A stretch of 64,000 bases of DNA, from positions 131,292 through 195,291 of the forward strand of contig JAAEUE010000303.1 of NCBI GenBank assembly GCA_024227565.1, given 5' to 3'. This stretch comes from Alphaproteobacteria bacterium (GTDB lineage Bacteria > Pseudomonadota > Alphaproteobacteria > Rhizobiales > CAJQND01). The translations under genes were made by a program, and so were the position numbers. This document shows, one piece after another, positions 46,042 to 54,950 of the stretch. The notes beneath the pieces were generated by a model. It saw nothing but the letters and a program-made list of their open reading frames with translations. It had not been told where the DNA came from and did not search any database. How positions within the stretch are numbered: the first letter of the stretch is position 1; the number at the start of each line of letters is the position of its first letter.

Positions 46042-47304
46042 CTATTCTGCAGCTTGGGCGATGCCGGCCACGTTGTTGCAGCCGATGGAGAACGCATCGA
46101 AGTTACGCAAGTTTGCCGGCAAATTGGCAAGCTTTCGGTTGCTGATGATGGGAATGGTCTGCTCGGTGATGCCGCCGTGTGAGCGCAGGGGCTCGTTCAG
46201 GCCCGAAAGATCATGCTTGGAGGCTGTGGTGCCCAGAACCTTGGTATCGCGTGACACGATGATCATGTCGCCCATGCGGTCCCGGGGCAGTTCGTAGGTC
46301 GCACAACCGTCTTCACCGGTGTGCGCCGCGTGAATGCCGTCGAGCCCGGCAATCCGTTCGGCCAGCTCAACAGCACGCGAGGCATCGTTCAGGTAAACCG
46401 TGGCGAAGGAGCCAAGCGCCCCGTGGTGCACGACGTAGGGATCTGTGATCGGCAGGATGACCTTGCTCTCCCCAGCGCCCAGCCACTCGTCCAGCACGTC
46501 CTGAAGATAGAGAACGTCCGGTGTCCCATCCGCCAGATGTTTGTCCTTCATGCCATGATCGGCAGTGAGGATGATGGTGGCACCAGCGCCATCCAATGCG
46601 CCCAGATAACCGTCCATCATTGCGTAGAAGGCATTTGCCCCGTCTGAGCCTGGACCATACTTGTGCTGCACATAGTCGGTGGTTGAGAGATACATCAGGT
46701 CGGGCTTATGGGACGCCAGAAGCTTGACACCGGCGGCGAAGACGAATTCGGAAAGCTCAGCCGAATAGACCTCCGGCACCTCCATGCCAACCATTTCGCA
46801 CACATCTTCGATGCCGTGGTCGGCCATCGTGCACTGGTCTGCCTTCTCCGAAGAGAACGACACAGCACCGCCCTCTCCAAAGTTCAGCCCGTTCCCAAGC
46901 AACAAGCGAAGCTTGTCTTTCGCGGTCACAACAACCACCTTCGCGCCGGCCTTCTGGAAGCTTTCAAAGATTGTGGGTGCGCGCAGGAACTTGGGATCAT
47001 TCATCATCACCTCTTCGCCCGTATCGGGGTCGATGAGGTAGTTGCCGCTAATCCCGTGCACAGCCGGAGGGCGGCCGGTTACGATAGACAGGTTGTTGGG
47101 GTTGGTGAAGCTCGGCACCACGGAAGCGCCCAGCAAGTTTTCGCCCTTGCCCACAATGCGCTCAAGATTTGGCATCAGCCCCTGGGCCATGGCCACTTCC
47201 ATGTAGTCCGGCTCGCTGCCATCGCAGCAAATCACCACGAGGGGGGCTGCCGGCCAGCTATAGTCCCTGCCATTCACGCTAACGGGGGATTTTGATCCGC
47301 TCAT
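46042..47304 (-). CDS. phnA: Phosphonoacetate hydrolase
   Basis: 420-residue member of the alkaline phosphatase superfamily that cleaves the C-P bond of phosphonoacetate to acetate and phosphate. First metal-binding Asp in PLVVICCDGSEPDYMEVAMA, nucleophilic Thr in VVPSFTNPNNLSIVTGRPPA, second metal site in AGATIILTADHGMKDKHLAD, and a late His in PLRSHGGITEQTIPIIS. These match the S. meliloti enzyme whose structure has two zinc ions. No signal peptide, so cytoplasmic. 12 bp before phnY and 28 bp after phnW. Confidence 0.95.
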   Translation of the reverse strand: MSGSKSPVSVNGRDYSWPAAPLVVICCDGSEPDYMEVAMAQGLMPNLERIVGKGENLLGASVVPSFTNPNNLSIVTGRPPAVHGISGNYLIDPDTGEEVMMNDPKFLRAPTIFESFQKAGAKVVVVTAKDKLRLLLGNGLNFGEGGAVSFSSEKADQCTMADHGIEDVCEMVGMEVPEVYSAELSEFVFAAGVKLLASHKPDLMYLSTTDYVQHKYGPGSDGANAFYAMMDGYLGALDGAGATIILTADHGMKDKHLADGTPDVLYLQDVLDEWLGAGESKVILPITDPYVVHHGALGSFATVYLNDASRAVELAERIAGLDGIHAAHTGEDGCATYELPRDRMGDMIIVSRDTKVLGTTASKHDLSGLNEPLRSHGGITEQTIPIISNRKLANLPANLRNFDAFSIGCNNVAGIAQAAE

Positions 47305-47332
47305 GTAACCCTTATGTCCTTATCTTTTGACG

Positions 47333-48514
47333 TTATGCAGCCGCTGCAGGCGCGCAATTGTCGACGCCCATTTCGGCTAATGTGTGTTTAATGGCCGCCA
47401 GTGCTTCATTCATTTCTTTAGCACCAAGCCGGCCTATGCAGCCAATCCGGAATGTTTCCGCAACGGTCAATTTGCCCGGATAGATCACGTAGCCCTTGTC
47501 CTTCAGGCGGTCGTAGAAGGTGTTGAAGTCAAAGCGCGGGTCCGACGGCATCAGAAACGTCACGATGATGGGCGCCTGAAGTTCGGCAGGCAAAAGCGAC
47601 TGAAATCCAAGTTCCGCCATCCCGTCCAGCAAGATCTTGCAGTTGTCCGCATAGCGCGCGCCACGTCCTGCGACGCCGCCTTCTTCTTCAAATTCGTTGA
47701 GCGCTTGATCGAACGCCGCGATCACCTGAACCGGCGGCGTGAAGCGCCACTGGGCGTTCTTTTCCATCGCCACCCACTGGTCGTAGAGATCCAGGCTGAG
47801 CGAGGGGCAGTTGCCGGCACAGCCTTCAAGGGTGTCTTTGCGCGCAATGCAAAAGCCCATGCCAGGCGTGCCCTCAATGCACTTGTTGGATGAAGCCGCC
47901 ACCGCATCGAATGTCACTTCAGTGGCCTCCAGGGGCACCGCGCCAAAGGCGCTCATGGCATCGATCAAAAGTTTGCGGCCATTGCGTTTCACCACATCGG
48001 AAATGTCTTTCAGCGGGTTGAGAATGCCTGTGGTCGTCTCGCAGTGTACCGCCACCACGTGGGTGATGGTGCTGTCGGCACTCAAGGCCTGGTCAAGCTG
48101 GGTCACGCTGACTGGCTGATTTTCAGGACACTTCTGCACCACTTTCGCGCGGCCATGATAATCGCAGATCTTCACGATCCGGTCTCCATAAGCGCCATTC
48201 ACCAGCACCAGAACCTTGCCATCCCGCGGCACCATGGTGCCCAGCATCGCTTCTACGGCGAAGGTTCCACTGCCCTGCATGGGCACACACACATAGTCAT
48301 CGCCGCCATTCACCATGGCCGCAAGCCGCTCGCGCATGCGTTTATTGATCGCGATGAAGTTTTGATCCCTGGAGCCAAAATCATGCTGCATCGCCGCCTT
48401 TACGGTGGGCGATGTGGTGAGGGGCCCAGGAGTGAGAAGCCAAGGGTCGCCAGTGGGAGAAAGAGAGGGGGTTTCAGTCATCATCGTTCCCAGTTGGATG
48501 AGTGTTGGTTGCAT
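47333..48514 (-). CDS. phnW: 2-Aminoethylphosphonate-pyruvate aminotransferase
   Basis: PLP enzyme (class V) of 393 residues that converts 2-aminoethylphosphonate and pyruvate to phosphonoacetaldehyde and alanine, the entry step. N-terminal LLTPGPLTTSPTVKAAMQHD, substrate loop MQGSGTFAVEAMLGTMVPRD, PLP-binding DAMSAFGAVPLEATEVTFDA with the Schiff-base Lys in AASSNKCIEGTPGMGFCIAR. First gene of the phn operon; divergent from a LysR regulator across 65 bp. The frame begins at ATG 48514; the ATG a dozen codons later (MTETPSLSPTGDPW) is an alternative start. Confidence 0.95.
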   Translation of the reverse strand: MQPTLIQLGTMMTETPSLSPTGDPWLLTPGPLTTSPTVKAAMQHDFGSRDQNFIAINKRMRERLAAMVNGGDDYVCVPMQGSGTFAVEAMLGTMVPRDGKVLVLVNGAYGDRIVKICDYHGRAKVVQKCPENQPVSVTQLDQALSADSTITHVVAVHCETTTGILNPLKDISDVVKRNGRKLLIDAMSAFGAVPLEATEVTFDAVAASSNKCIEGTPGMGFCIARKDTLEGCAGNCPSLSLDLYDQWVAMEKNAQWRFTPPVQVIAAFDQALNEFEEEGGVAGRGARYADNCKILLDGMAELGFQSLLPAELQAPIIVTFLMPSDPRFDFNTFYDRLKDKGYVIYPGKLTVAETFRIGCIGRLGAKEMNEALAAIKHTLAEMGVDNCAPAAAA

Positions 48515-48579
48515 CTTTTAGACGGTGTGATACTCATAGTTCAAATACATAAATTCTAATGTTGATATAGGTTCTTCCT

Positions 48580-49449
48580 ATGAATCATTCTCAGCTTCGC
48601 GCCTTCCATGCGGTTGCCAACGAAGGCAGCTTTACCCGCGCGGCAAATGTGTTGCGGGTCTCTCAACCGACCTTGTCTGCCCATGTGCGCTCGTTGGAGG
48701 AAGGCTATGGGGTGGAACTGTTCGAACGGCGCGGGCGCTCGGTGCATTTGACGGAGTTCGGGCTCTCCTTGAAGGAGATAACCGCGCGTTATTTCGCCAC
48801 CGAAAGCGAGATCGAAACTCTCTTGTCCCGGGCCAAGGATCTCCTGCGGGGACGCTTGCGCATTGCAGCCGATTCCCCGTTCTACATGATCTCTCTTCTC
48901 TCCACATTCTCGCGTCGCTATCCGGCGGTGCGCCAGAACTTCACGTTCGGAAACTCCGAAAAAGTGCTCAGCAAGCTTCTGACGGGCGAGTGCGATGTGG
49001 CCTTCCTTCCCGAGCTGGACGTGGATGAACGTCTCCACGCCCTGCCCTTTTTCCGTGACCGGCTGGTGACGCTTGTCTCCGCCGCGCACCCCTGGGCCCA
49101 GCAGCGCCGCATTCAGCTGCCCGATCTGGCGGAAGAAACCGTGTTGCTGCGCGAGCGCGGATCGCAAACTCTAGCGGTTCTGGAACGGGCCTTGGATGCA
49201 GCCGGGATCCGTTTGAAAGAGACCATAGAGCTGGGCAGCCGCGAGGCGGTGCGCGAGGCGGCAGCCAACGGTCTGGGCGTGGGCATCATCAACGAGGGAG
49301 AAATCGGCCAGGACGAGCGCCTGCACACTCTGATGATCGCCAAGGCAGACTTGAGTGTCACAGAATATGTGGCTTGCCTTGATGCCCGCAAGTCGACGCC
49401 GGAGATTGCGGCCTTGTTCGAGATTGCCGAGCAGGTGCGCAGCTTGTGA
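48580..49449 (+). CDS. LysR-family regulator of the phosphonate operon
   Basis: 289 residues. N-terminal winged helix-turn-helix MNHSQLRAFHAVANEGSFTR and AANVLRVSQPTLSAHVRSLE, then the periplasmic-binding-like effector domain (about 90-289) starting GRLRIAADSPFYMISLLSTF. It is divergent from phnW with 65 bp between start codons, the usual set-up for a LysR protein activating its neighbour in response to an inducer such as 2-aminoethylphosphonate. The intergenic DNA is AT-rich with several imperfect T-N11-A half sites, none decisive. PhnR-like by context; the ligand is inferred. Confidence 0.9.
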   Translation: MNHSQLRAFHAVANEGSFTRAANVLRVSQPTLSAHVRSLEEGYGVELFERRGRSVHLTEFGLSLKEITARYFATESEIETLLSRAKDLLRGRLRIAADSPFYMISLLSTFSRRYPAVRQNFTFGNSEKVLSKLLTGECDVAFLPELDVDERLHALPFFRDRLVTLVSAAHPWAQQRRIQLPDLAEETVLLRERGSQTLAVLERALDAAGIRLKETIELGSREAVREAAANGLGVGIINEGEIGQDERLHTLMIAKADLSVTEYVACLDARKSTPEIAALFEIAEQVRSL

Positions 49450-49480
49450 ACGCGCGCAGCACTCATGGTTGATGCGCTTG

Positions 49481-49494
49481 TGTCCGATCGGACA
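49481..49494. repeat. 14-bp perfect palindrome TGTCCGATCGGACA
   Basis: A perfect 14-bp palindrome in the 117-bp gap between the convergent LysR and DUF1330 genes. It has no T-run, so it is not a typical terminator. It could be an operator, a recombination or restriction-type site, or chance. Confidence 0.35.
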
Positions 49495-49566
49495 AGACCT
49501 GTGCTTGACGGCATCTTCTGTCTCGATGAAACACGATGTCACTGAATCTCAAGAGCCGATAGACTG

Positions 49567-49857
49567 TTACTCAACTCCCTCCACCAGGATCGCGTCCCCA
49601 GAGCAAATTTTCAAACGCATCGCCTTGGCCTCCGCATAGTCGATCGACCGATGCCAGTCGCGGGCGTGCTCTGCATCTGGAAAGGCGATGATGACAACCC
49701 GTTCGTGTTCAAACGACCCTTCAAGCGTTTCGATTTGGCCACCACGGACGACAAACTCACCGCAGAACTTGCTGATCGAGGCGGGCGAAAGCTGCTTGTA
49801 CCTCTCAAACGCTTCAGCATCGTGGACGGTCTCTTGAAAGATGATGTAGGCGGTCAT
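49567..49857 (-). CDS. DUF1330 family protein
   Basis: 96 residues from ATG 49857; the frame is open to 50118 but the family begins MTAYIIFQETVHDAEAFERY. The ferredoxin-like alpha/beta DUF1330 fold shows in GGQIETLEGSFEHERVVIIA, FPDAEHARDWHRSIDYAEAK and a C-terminal CSGDAILVEGV. Function unknown; relatives are small cytoplasmic dimeric proteins. Its start overlaps the stop of the preceding gene in an ATGA, so translation of the two is coupled. Confidence 0.85.
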   Translation of the reverse strand: MTAYIIFQETVHDAEAFERYKQLSPASISKFCGEFVVRGGQIETLEGSFEHERVVIIAFPDAEHARDWHRSIDYAEAKAMRLKICSGDAILVEGVE

Positions 49858-50180
49858 TTTTCCCCCAATTTTCTGTAACCGCCGGCCAACCCGCTCGGTG
49901 TTTCCAAACCGATGCCGGCAAGGAGCGCCGTTCCGTCTTTCGAGAAGGTCAGCGTGTAAATCTCCCCCTCCTTCTCGATGCTTAGCTCCAACTCCGCCGA
50001 AATGGTGCCATCGGGACGGTAGTAGGTAACGTCGTAGGTTCCGGGGAAGCCGTTTGAGGTGTCTCCGCGGGCGATTCCCGTCCCCTGCTTGTCTGAAGCA
50101 AATCGCGTGGAATGCCAAACCGCATCGATGACCCCTCCCTCCGGTCTGATCACGTAGTGCACAACGCCGATATCGAACAT
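49854..50180 (-). CDS. Small hypothetical protein coupled to the DUF1330 gene
   Basis: 108 residues, not recognised. Predicted mostly beta: DIGVVHYVIRPEGGVIDAVW, GTYDVTYYRPDGTISAELEL, IYTLTFSKDGTALLAGIGLE. Such alternating strands suggest a small lipocalin- or avidin-like barrel. No signal peptide or Cys. It overlaps the DUF1330 start by 4 bp (ATGA), which strongly supports real coding. Start ATG 50180 has GGTGAG upstream. Confidence 0.72.
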   Translation of the reverse strand: MFDIGVVHYVIRPEGGVIDAVWHSTRFASDKQGTGIARGDTSNGFPGTYDVTYYRPDGTISAELELSIEKEGEIYTLTFSKDGTALLAGIGLETPSGLAGGYRKLGEK

Positions 50181-50392
50181 GTTCTCACCGTAGGTTGCTG
50201 GACTGACTTCGCGTTCTAAAGGCTACTCACACAAGACCCTGGCGGCGCCCATGGAAACGTCAATTCTGATCGGTTTCCGTCTGATCTCCACACCGGGATG
50301 CTGCCGCCCCACCTTGCGCTCAGGCGCAGATGGGGGCATCCTGATCCTTCACACAAAAAAGCGCCAAAGAGCGCATCTGGGAGGAGAAAGCC

Positions 50393-51352
50393 ATGAAACG
50401 TTGGGTATTGGGATTTGCGCTCGCCGGCATGCTGTCCACATCGGCTGTCGCCGAAGAGGCGGTCCTCTCTGCCGTCAGCGCCTTTGCAGACGGCACCACC
50501 TTCACCAAGAACTTCCAGCGTTTCGTGGAAAAGGCCAACGAGATCGGCGCCGGTAAGGTGCGCATTGATTACAAAGGCGGTGGTGGCAAGGTGATGAACC
50601 CATTTCAGTTGGGCGATGCCATCCGCACCGGCGTGGTGAAAATCGGCAACCTCCCTGGCGCCTTCTACACCAAGCTGATGCCGGAAGCCGATGTGTTCAA
50701 ACTTAGCGCCTACACCATCGCCGAAGAGCGGGCGAACGGCGCCTGGGCTCACACCAACGCGCTGCACAAGAAGCGCATGAACGTCTATCACCTGGCCCGC
50801 CAGAAAGACTGTGTGCCGTTCCACCTCTACACCAACAAGAAGATCGACAAGCGCGATCTGACCGGCCTGAAGATTCGCACCACCCCCATCTACCGCGCCT
50901 TCTTCTCCGCCATGGGCGCAAGCTTGATCCGCACCAAACCGGGCGATGTGTACACGGCCCTGGAACGCGGCACCGTGGATGGTTATGGCTGGCCCACCCA
51001 AGGGGTGCTGGATCTTGGATGGCACGAGGTCACCAAATACCGTGTTGATCCCCCCTTCTACCGCGCTTCGGTTGAGGTGCTCATCAACCACGATGCCTGG
51101 GCCAAGCTCAGCGCCGATCAGCAAAAGGTGCTGCAGGACGCAGCCGCGTTCATGGAAGGGTTGTGCGAAGAGGACATGAAGGTCAACGAAACCGAGACCA
51201 AGCGTCAGGCGGATGCGGGCATCAACACCATCACGTTCGAAGGAGCCGAAGGCGAGGCCTACATCAAGCAGGCGTATGAGGCCGGTTGGGCCGAGTTCAT
51301 CAAGGCCAACCCGGAAACCGGGCCCAAGCTGAAGGAGCTGCTGAGCAAGTAG
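50393..51352 (+). CDS. TRAP transporter substrate-binding protein (DctP family)
   Basis: 319 residues with a signal peptide (MKRWVLGFALAGMLSTSAVA, cut before EE). The DctP fold shows in AFADGTTFTKNFQRFVEKAN, GKVRIDYKGGGGKVMNPFQL, LTGLKIRTTPIYRAFFSAMG (with the Arg that binds a substrate carboxylate) and ALERGTVDGYGWPTQGVLDL. The start has GGAGGAG nine bases upstream, a strong site. Periplasmic, delivers an organic acid to DctQM. First gene of the dctP-dctQ-dctM-TPP-enzyme-cupin set. Ligand unknown; most TRAP ligands carry a carboxylate or sulfonate. Confidence 0.93.
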   Translation: MKRWVLGFALAGMLSTSAVAEEAVLSAVSAFADGTTFTKNFQRFVEKANEIGAGKVRIDYKGGGGKVMNPFQLGDAIRTGVVKIGNLPGAFYTKLMPEADVFKLSAYTIAEERANGAWAHTNALHKKRMNVYHLARQKDCVPFHLYTNKKIDKRDLTGLKIRTTPIYRAFFSAMGASLIRTKPGDVYTALERGTVDGYGWPTQGVLDLGWHEVTKYRVDPPFYRASVEVLINHDAWAKLSADQQKVLQDAAAFMEGLCEEDMKVNETETKRQADAGINTITFEGAEGEAYIKQAYEAGWAEFIKANPETGPKLKELLSK

Positions 51353-51366
51353 GCGCCACAAGCGTG

Positions 51367-51852
51367 ATGACATCACTGGCCCGTGCCCACACGGCCCTGG
51401 TCACTGGGCTGGGCTACGCTGCCGGCATTGCGCTGGCGGCATTGGCGCTTGGCATCACCGCTGATGTTTTCCTGCGCAATCTGGGCATCGCAAACTTTGC
51501 CTGGCTGCTGGAGGTGTCCGAATACGTCCTGTTCATCTCAACCTTCCTGGCTGCCCCTTGGGTGTTGCGCGAGAATGCCCATGTGAGCGTTGATCTGCTG
51601 CTCACCGGGCTGGCGCCCGCGTTGCGAAAGATCCTGAACGCCGTCGCCAATCTCATCGGCATCGGGATTTGCGCCACCCTCACCTGGTATGCCTTGCGCG
51701 TTACGCGCGACAGCATCGAGCGCGGCGACATGATCTTCAAGGAGCTCGTGGTGCCGGAATGGCCGTTCCTGGCGGTTGTTGCTGTAACAGGGGCGTTGTT
51801 GGTTGCCGAGTTTGTCAGGCGGTTGTTCCACCCCGCTCACGGTTCGGAGTAA
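51367..51852 (+). CDS. TRAP transporter small permease (DctQ family)
   Basis: 161 residues with four membrane helices (for example GYAAGIALAALALGITADVF and WPFLAVVAVTGALLVAEFVR) and the DctQ motif FLAAPWVLRENAHVSVDLLL. Start ATG 51367 is preceded immediately by an in-frame GTG at 51364; either may be used. It lies 14 bp after dctP and 3 bp before dctM, so the permease subunits are coupled. Confidence 0.9.
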   Translation: MTSLARAHTALVTGLGYAAGIALAALALGITADVFLRNLGIANFAWLLEVSEYVLFISTFLAAPWVLRENAHVSVDLLLTGLAPALRKILNAVANLIGIGICATLTWYALRVTRDSIERGDMIFKELVVPEWPFLAVVAVTGALLVAEFVRRLFHPAHGSE

Positions 51853-51855
51853 GCC

Positions 51856-53172
51856 ATGGAGTGGGCCCCGGCACTCTTCCTTCTGCTCGGCACGCTGATC
51901 GCGCTGATGATCACCGGCCTGCCCGTGGCCTTTGCCTTTCTCGGGGTCAACATCGTTGGCGCCATCGTCTTCCTTGGCGGTGAAATTGGGCTGGACCAGA
52001 TGGTTCGCAACACTGTGGCCTCGGTCAGCAACTTTTCGCTCGCACCAATCCCGCTGTTTCTGCTGATGGGTGAAATTCTGTTTCAGACCGGCGTTGCCTT
52101 CAGTGCCATCAACGCCATCGACCGTCTGATCGCGCGTGTGCCGGGGCGCCTGTCAATCGTCTCGGTGCTGGGCGGCACCGTGTTCTCATCGCTCTCCGGC
52201 TCCACCATCGCCAACACCGCCGTTCTGGGCAGTGCCCTGCTGCCCGACATGCTGAAGCGGGGCTACCACCCTACCCTCGCCATGGGCCCCATCATGGCCA
52301 CCGGCAGCATCGCCATGCTGATCCCGCCGTCAGCGCTTGCCGTGCTGCTCGGCAGCCTTGCCGGCATCTCCATTGCCAAGCTGCTGATCGCCACCATCAT
52401 CCCCGGATTGCTGATGGCCGCCGCCTTCCTGGCCTACATCATCACCCGCTGCAGCCTGAACCCCGAGCTCGCCCCAGCTTACGACGTGGCCCACACCACA
52501 GTTTGGGAGCGGTGGAAACCCTTCCTGATCTATGTGGTGCCACTCCTCAGCATCTTTGTTGTGGTGGTCGGCAGCATCCTCGGCGGGTTTGCAACGCCAA
52601 CAGAATCGGCAGCCCTTGGAAGTGTGGCCTCGGCCATCGCCGCCATCGCCTATGGCAAATGCACCGCGCGCTCCATGCTGAAGGCCGTGTCGGAAACCGC
52701 AAAAATCTCGGTGATGATCCTTTTCATCATCGCCGGGTCTGTCACCTTCTCTCAAATCCTCGCCTTCTCCGGTGCCACAAACGGCCTGCTCAACCTGATC
52801 AACGGTCTGGATGCGGGAACCATCACAGTGCTGCTCGCCATGCTGGCCATCCTTCTGCTGTTGGGCGCGTTCATGGACCAGGTGAGCATGATGATGATCA
52901 CCTTGCCCTTTTTCATTCCGTTGACACAAACACTTGGCATCGATCAACTTTGGTTCGGCGTTCTCATGCTGGTGGTCATGGAGATCAGCTTCACCACCCC
53001 TCCTTTCGGCCTGCTGATCTTCGTCATGAAGGGGGTCGCACCGCCTGAAATCACCCTAGGCCAGGTCTACCGTGCCGCCTTCCCCTTCATCCTTCTGGCT
53101 CTCACAGTGTTGAGCCTGATACTCCTCGTTCCAGAGCTTGCCACCTGGCTGCCCGGCCAAATCCGTAAGTGA
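51856..53172 (+). CDS. TRAP transporter large permease (DctM family)
   Basis: 438 residues, twelve or so helices, the Na+-driven subunit. DctM signatures: LAPIPLFLLMGEILFQTGVA, GGTVFSSLSGSTIANTAVLG, ATGSIAMLIPPSALAVLLGS, GGFATPTESAALGSVASAIA and EISFTTPPFGLLIFVMKGVA. Codes for the cation/substrate pathway in the inner membrane. 3 bp from dctQ and 11 bp before the thiamine-diphosphate enzyme. Confidence 0.94.
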   Translation: MEWAPALFLLLGTLIALMITGLPVAFAFLGVNIVGAIVFLGGEIGLDQMVRNTVASVSNFSLAPIPLFLLMGEILFQTGVAFSAINAIDRLIARVPGRLSIVSVLGGTVFSSLSGSTIANTAVLGSALLPDMLKRGYHPTLAMGPIMATGSIAMLIPPSALAVLLGSLAGISIAKLLIATIIPGLLMAAAFLAYIITRCSLNPELAPAYDVAHTTVWERWKPFLIYVVPLLSIFVVVVGSILGGFATPTESAALGSVASAIAAIAYGKCTARSMLKAVSETAKISVMILFIIAGSVTFSQILAFSGATNGLLNLINGLDAGTITVLLAMLAILLLLGAFMDQVSMMMITLPFFIPLTQTLGIDQLWFGVLMLVVMEISFTTPPFGLLIFVMKGVAPPEITLGQVYRAAFPFILLALTVLSLILLVPELATWLPGQIRK

Positions 53173-53183
53173 GATGTGACCCC

Positions 53184-54905
53184 ATGGCTAATCTGCCGAA
53201 GAATTTCGTTCCTGAAACAACCGCTGAAGCCGTTTTGGTGCGTCTCAAACAGCATGGCATCGACTATCTGTTCGCAAATGCGGGCACAGACTTTGCGCCT
53301 ATCATCGAAACCTATGCCAAGAACCAGCAGGCGGACCTGCCCATTCCAACCCCCATCATCGCGCCGCACGAAACCGCTGCGGTTGCCATGGCGCACGGAT
53401 ATTACATGGCCACGGGCTGGCCACAGGCCGTCATGGTGCATGTGAACGTGGGTTTGGCCAACGCACTTATGGGGGTCATCAATGCGGCCAGCGACAATAT
53501 CCCGATCTTCATGATGGCCGGCCGCACGCCGTTTACCGAAGGCGATCGGCATGGCGCCCGCAGCTTGCCAATCCATTGGGGCCAGGACATGCGCGACCAG
53601 TCCTCCATCGTGCGGGAATTCGTCAAATGGGAGTATGAGCTGAAGCTGCCCGAGCAGGCCGCCGACTTGATCGACCGGGGCTACGCCATCGCCATGAGCG
53701 AACCGCGCGGGCCGGTCTATCTGGGCCTGCCGCGAGAGCCCCTAGGTGGCGACTGGCCCAAAGACACGCCGCTTGGCCCACCGCGCCATGTGGTGTCCTC
53801 GGTTTCCGCGCCGGACCCCGATACGCTGACGCAGGCCGCTGGTATGATCGCCGCTGCAAAGGCGCCGCTCATCGTCGCCCAACGCGGCGACCCGGAAGGC
53901 CGATTGGCCGAAGTGCTGGGCCAGTTCTGCGACAAGCATGCCATTCCTCTTGTGGAGTTCTGGCCATCGCTCAATGTGCTGGCATCCGACCATCCCATGC
54001 ACATGGGCGCCGACCCTGGCGCACTGCTGCAGAAGGCCGACGTGGTCATTGTGCTGGATGCCCTGGTGCCGTGGATCGAATCCGCCGCCCGCCCCAACCC
54101 CAAAGCCAAAGTGATCCAGATCGGATCAGACCCAATGTTCTCCCGCGTACCGGTACGAGGGTTCCGATCAACTCTGAACCTCACTGCAAAACCTGCTGCG
54201 GCCATTTCAGCGCTCACCAAAGCACTCAAGGGCCAGCGCAAGAGCAACAAGGAAGCGCTGAAGAAGCGCCACGGGGCCATCTCAAGACAAAGCCAGGCGC
54301 GCCGGGACACAGCCCGCAAGCGCGCCGACGACGGCGGTCGCTCACCCATGACGCCCGCATTCGTCTCAAAGTGCCTGTCGGATGCCCTGCCCGCAGATGC
54401 GCGGGTGTTCGGCGAGTTGGGCTGTGACCCCTCTGTCATGTCATTCAATGGCGGCAACCGGTTCTTTTCCCCTCCTCTGGCGGGCGGCCTCGGCTGGGGC
54501 CTGCCCGCAGCGCTTGGCGCGTGCCTGTCCGACCCCGACCGGGTTACCGTCGCTTGTGTTGGCGACGGCTCCTACATGTTCGCCAATCCGGTCGCCTGCC
54601 ACCAGATTGCAGAGGCCAACGGGTTGCCGCTCCTCACCATCGTCTTCAACAACGGCGTTTGGAATGCTGTGCGCAAGACCACCAAGATGATGTATCCGGA
54701 CGGCAAGGCCGCCCGCGCCAACACCATGCCCATGTCGTCGCTGGACCCAAGCCCAGACTACGCCATGATCGCGGCGGCCAGCCGCGCCTGGAGCCGAACT
54801 ATCGCAGATGGAAATGACCTGCCTGGCGCGCTCAAGGAAGCACTCAATGTCATCAAATCCGAAAAGCGCCAGGCGATGATTGAGGTGATGGTGACCAAGG
54901 ACTGA
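53184..54905 (+). CDS. Thiamine-diphosphate-dependent enzyme (acetolactate synthase / decarboxylase family)
   Basis: 573 residues of the three-domain ThDP-enzyme fold. PYR domain with the conserved Glu in APHETAAVAMAHGYYMATGW, central domain with TLTQAAGMIAAAKAPLIVAQ and VIQIGSDPMFSRVPVRGFRS, and the PP domain with the metal-binding VGDGSYMFANPVACHQIAEA and IVFNNGVWNAVRKT (GDG-S-...-NN). It is not the housekeeping IlvB because ilvN is absent and the context is a TRAP transporter. It may decarboxylate or ligate the imported 2-oxo acid; substrate unknown. 11 bp after dctM, so surely one operon. Confidence 0.88.
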   Translation: MANLPKNFVPETTAEAVLVRLKQHGIDYLFANAGTDFAPIIETYAKNQQADLPIPTPIIAPHETAAVAMAHGYYMATGWPQAVMVHVNVGLANALMGVINAASDNIPIFMMAGRTPFTEGDRHGARSLPIHWGQDMRDQSSIVREFVKWEYELKLPEQAADLIDRGYAIAMSEPRGPVYLGLPREPLGGDWPKDTPLGPPRHVVSSVSAPDPDTLTQAAGMIAAAKAPLIVAQRGDPEGRLAEVLGQFCDKHAIPLVEFWPSLNVLASDHPMHMGADPGALLQKADVVIVLDALVPWIESAARPNPKAKVIQIGSDPMFSRVPVRGFRSTLNLTAKPAAAISALTKALKGQRKSNKEALKKRHGAISRQSQARRDTARKRADDGGRSPMTPAFVSKCLSDALPADARVFGELGCDPSVMSFNGGNRFFSPPLAGGLGWGLPAALGACLSDPDRVTVACVGDGSYMFANPVACHQIAEANGLPLLTIVFNNGVWNAVRKTTKMMYPDGKAARANTMPMSSLDPSPDYAMIAAASRAWSRTIADGNDLPGALKEALNVIKSEKRQAMIEVMVTKD

Positions 54906-54950
54906 AGCTTGGGGCAGTTCTTTCAATGATCAAATGGATGGAGGTTAATC

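Noticed and set aside
48515..48579. LysR box (T-N11-A) between phnW and the LysR gene
   Set aside because: Several imperfect T-N11-A matches exist in this AT-rich 65 bp, as expected by chance; no single dyad stands out.
50216..51376. 386-codon ORF on the minus strand
   Set aside because: It is antisense to dctP along its whole length. The plus-strand product has a signal peptide, DctP motifs and a strong ribosome site; the antisense translation shows no family features.
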